Position numbers and translations under genes: made by a program. Below the pieces are notes generated by a model. It did no database searches. It was given only the letters and a program-made list of their open reading frames with translations, and was not told the DNA's origin. A stretch of DNA of 64,000 nt from assembly GCA_037176885.1 (NCBI GenBank), contig JAWWNJ010000020.1:1488001-1552000 (forward strand), read 5' to 3'. The stretch's first letter is position 1. Every line of letters begins with the position of its first letter. Positions 63,876-64,000 of the stretch are shown in pieces. This DNA is from Favolaschia claudopus. Its lineage: Eukaryota > Basidiomycota > Agaricomycetes > Agaricales > Mycenaceae.

Positions 63876-64000
63876 GGCAAAGCAGAGCCAGCCGAAAATT
63901 GGGAGGAGGAAGTCAAGACGTTCAAATGAGCTGTCATCACCAGCGCGTCACAAGAACAAGCCCCGTAGCCGAGAAACGGTTAGTTGATCACCAATAAAGG

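Noticed and set aside
1..64000. CRISPR arrays, operons, bacterial promoters or rRNA
   Set aside because: No regularly spaced repeats or rRNA sequence seen; introns and gene families show a fungal nuclear genome.

Overview
The window comes from a fungal nuclear genome, most likely an Agaricomycete (mushroom-type basidiomycete). Genes are broken by many 40-60 nt GT-AG introns. The recognisable families are typical accessory families of such genomes: DUF6535, DUF6589, DUF6729, an Agaricomycete-type alpha-kinase, a Ulp1-like cysteine protease, an Ndc10-like recombinase domain and a RecQ-like helicase. All family names are my recognition from sequence; no search was run. Almost no intact gene is present. 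The window is a graveyard of nested transposable elements and disrupted accessory genes.

Layout. 1-9.5 kb: small inverted-repeat elements, a decayed copy of an alpha-kinase segment, and an Ndc10-like fragment. 9.5-12.3 kb: a many-exon alpha-kinase-type gene interrupted in frame by a 687 bp MITE and cut off at its 3' end. 12.6-13.8 kb: a frameshifted Ulp1 protease pseudogene. 15.1-17.7 kb: the 5' part of an alpha/beta-hydrolase gene fused tail to tail with a truncated DUF6729 gene. 17.9-21.7 kb: a 3.8 kb element with ~360 bp terminal inverted repeats full of a TGCCAC-N3-TGCCAC motif. 24.2-32.3 kb: a Ty3/gypsy element with LTRs and a self-priming-type primer site, inserted next to a copia gag remnant and itself hit by a LINE-derived element that kept only ORF1. 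32.9-44.3 kb: a DUF6535 pseudogene, then a DUF6589 gene split by a 6.7 kb inverted-repeat element with a 9 bp target duplication. 44.4-48.1 kb: a RecQ-like helicase split by a pogo-type transposon that lost its catalytic domain. 49.1-50.9 kb: a compact 1.75 kb LTR element coding only for a KH-domain protein. 51-64 kb: mixed MITEs, LINE, copia and Helitron scraps, and small repeats.

The most interesting system is the KH-domain LTR element at 49,126-50,874. It has LTRs, a 5 bp target duplication, a TATA box, a single Gag-like ORF and an 11 nt primer-binding site complementary to the likely 5' end of its own RNA. The gypsy element at 24.2 kb has the same arrangement (12 nt complement, same 2 nt spacer), so a self-priming (Tf1/sushi-type) gypsy element could supply the missing enzymes. 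This link is inference.
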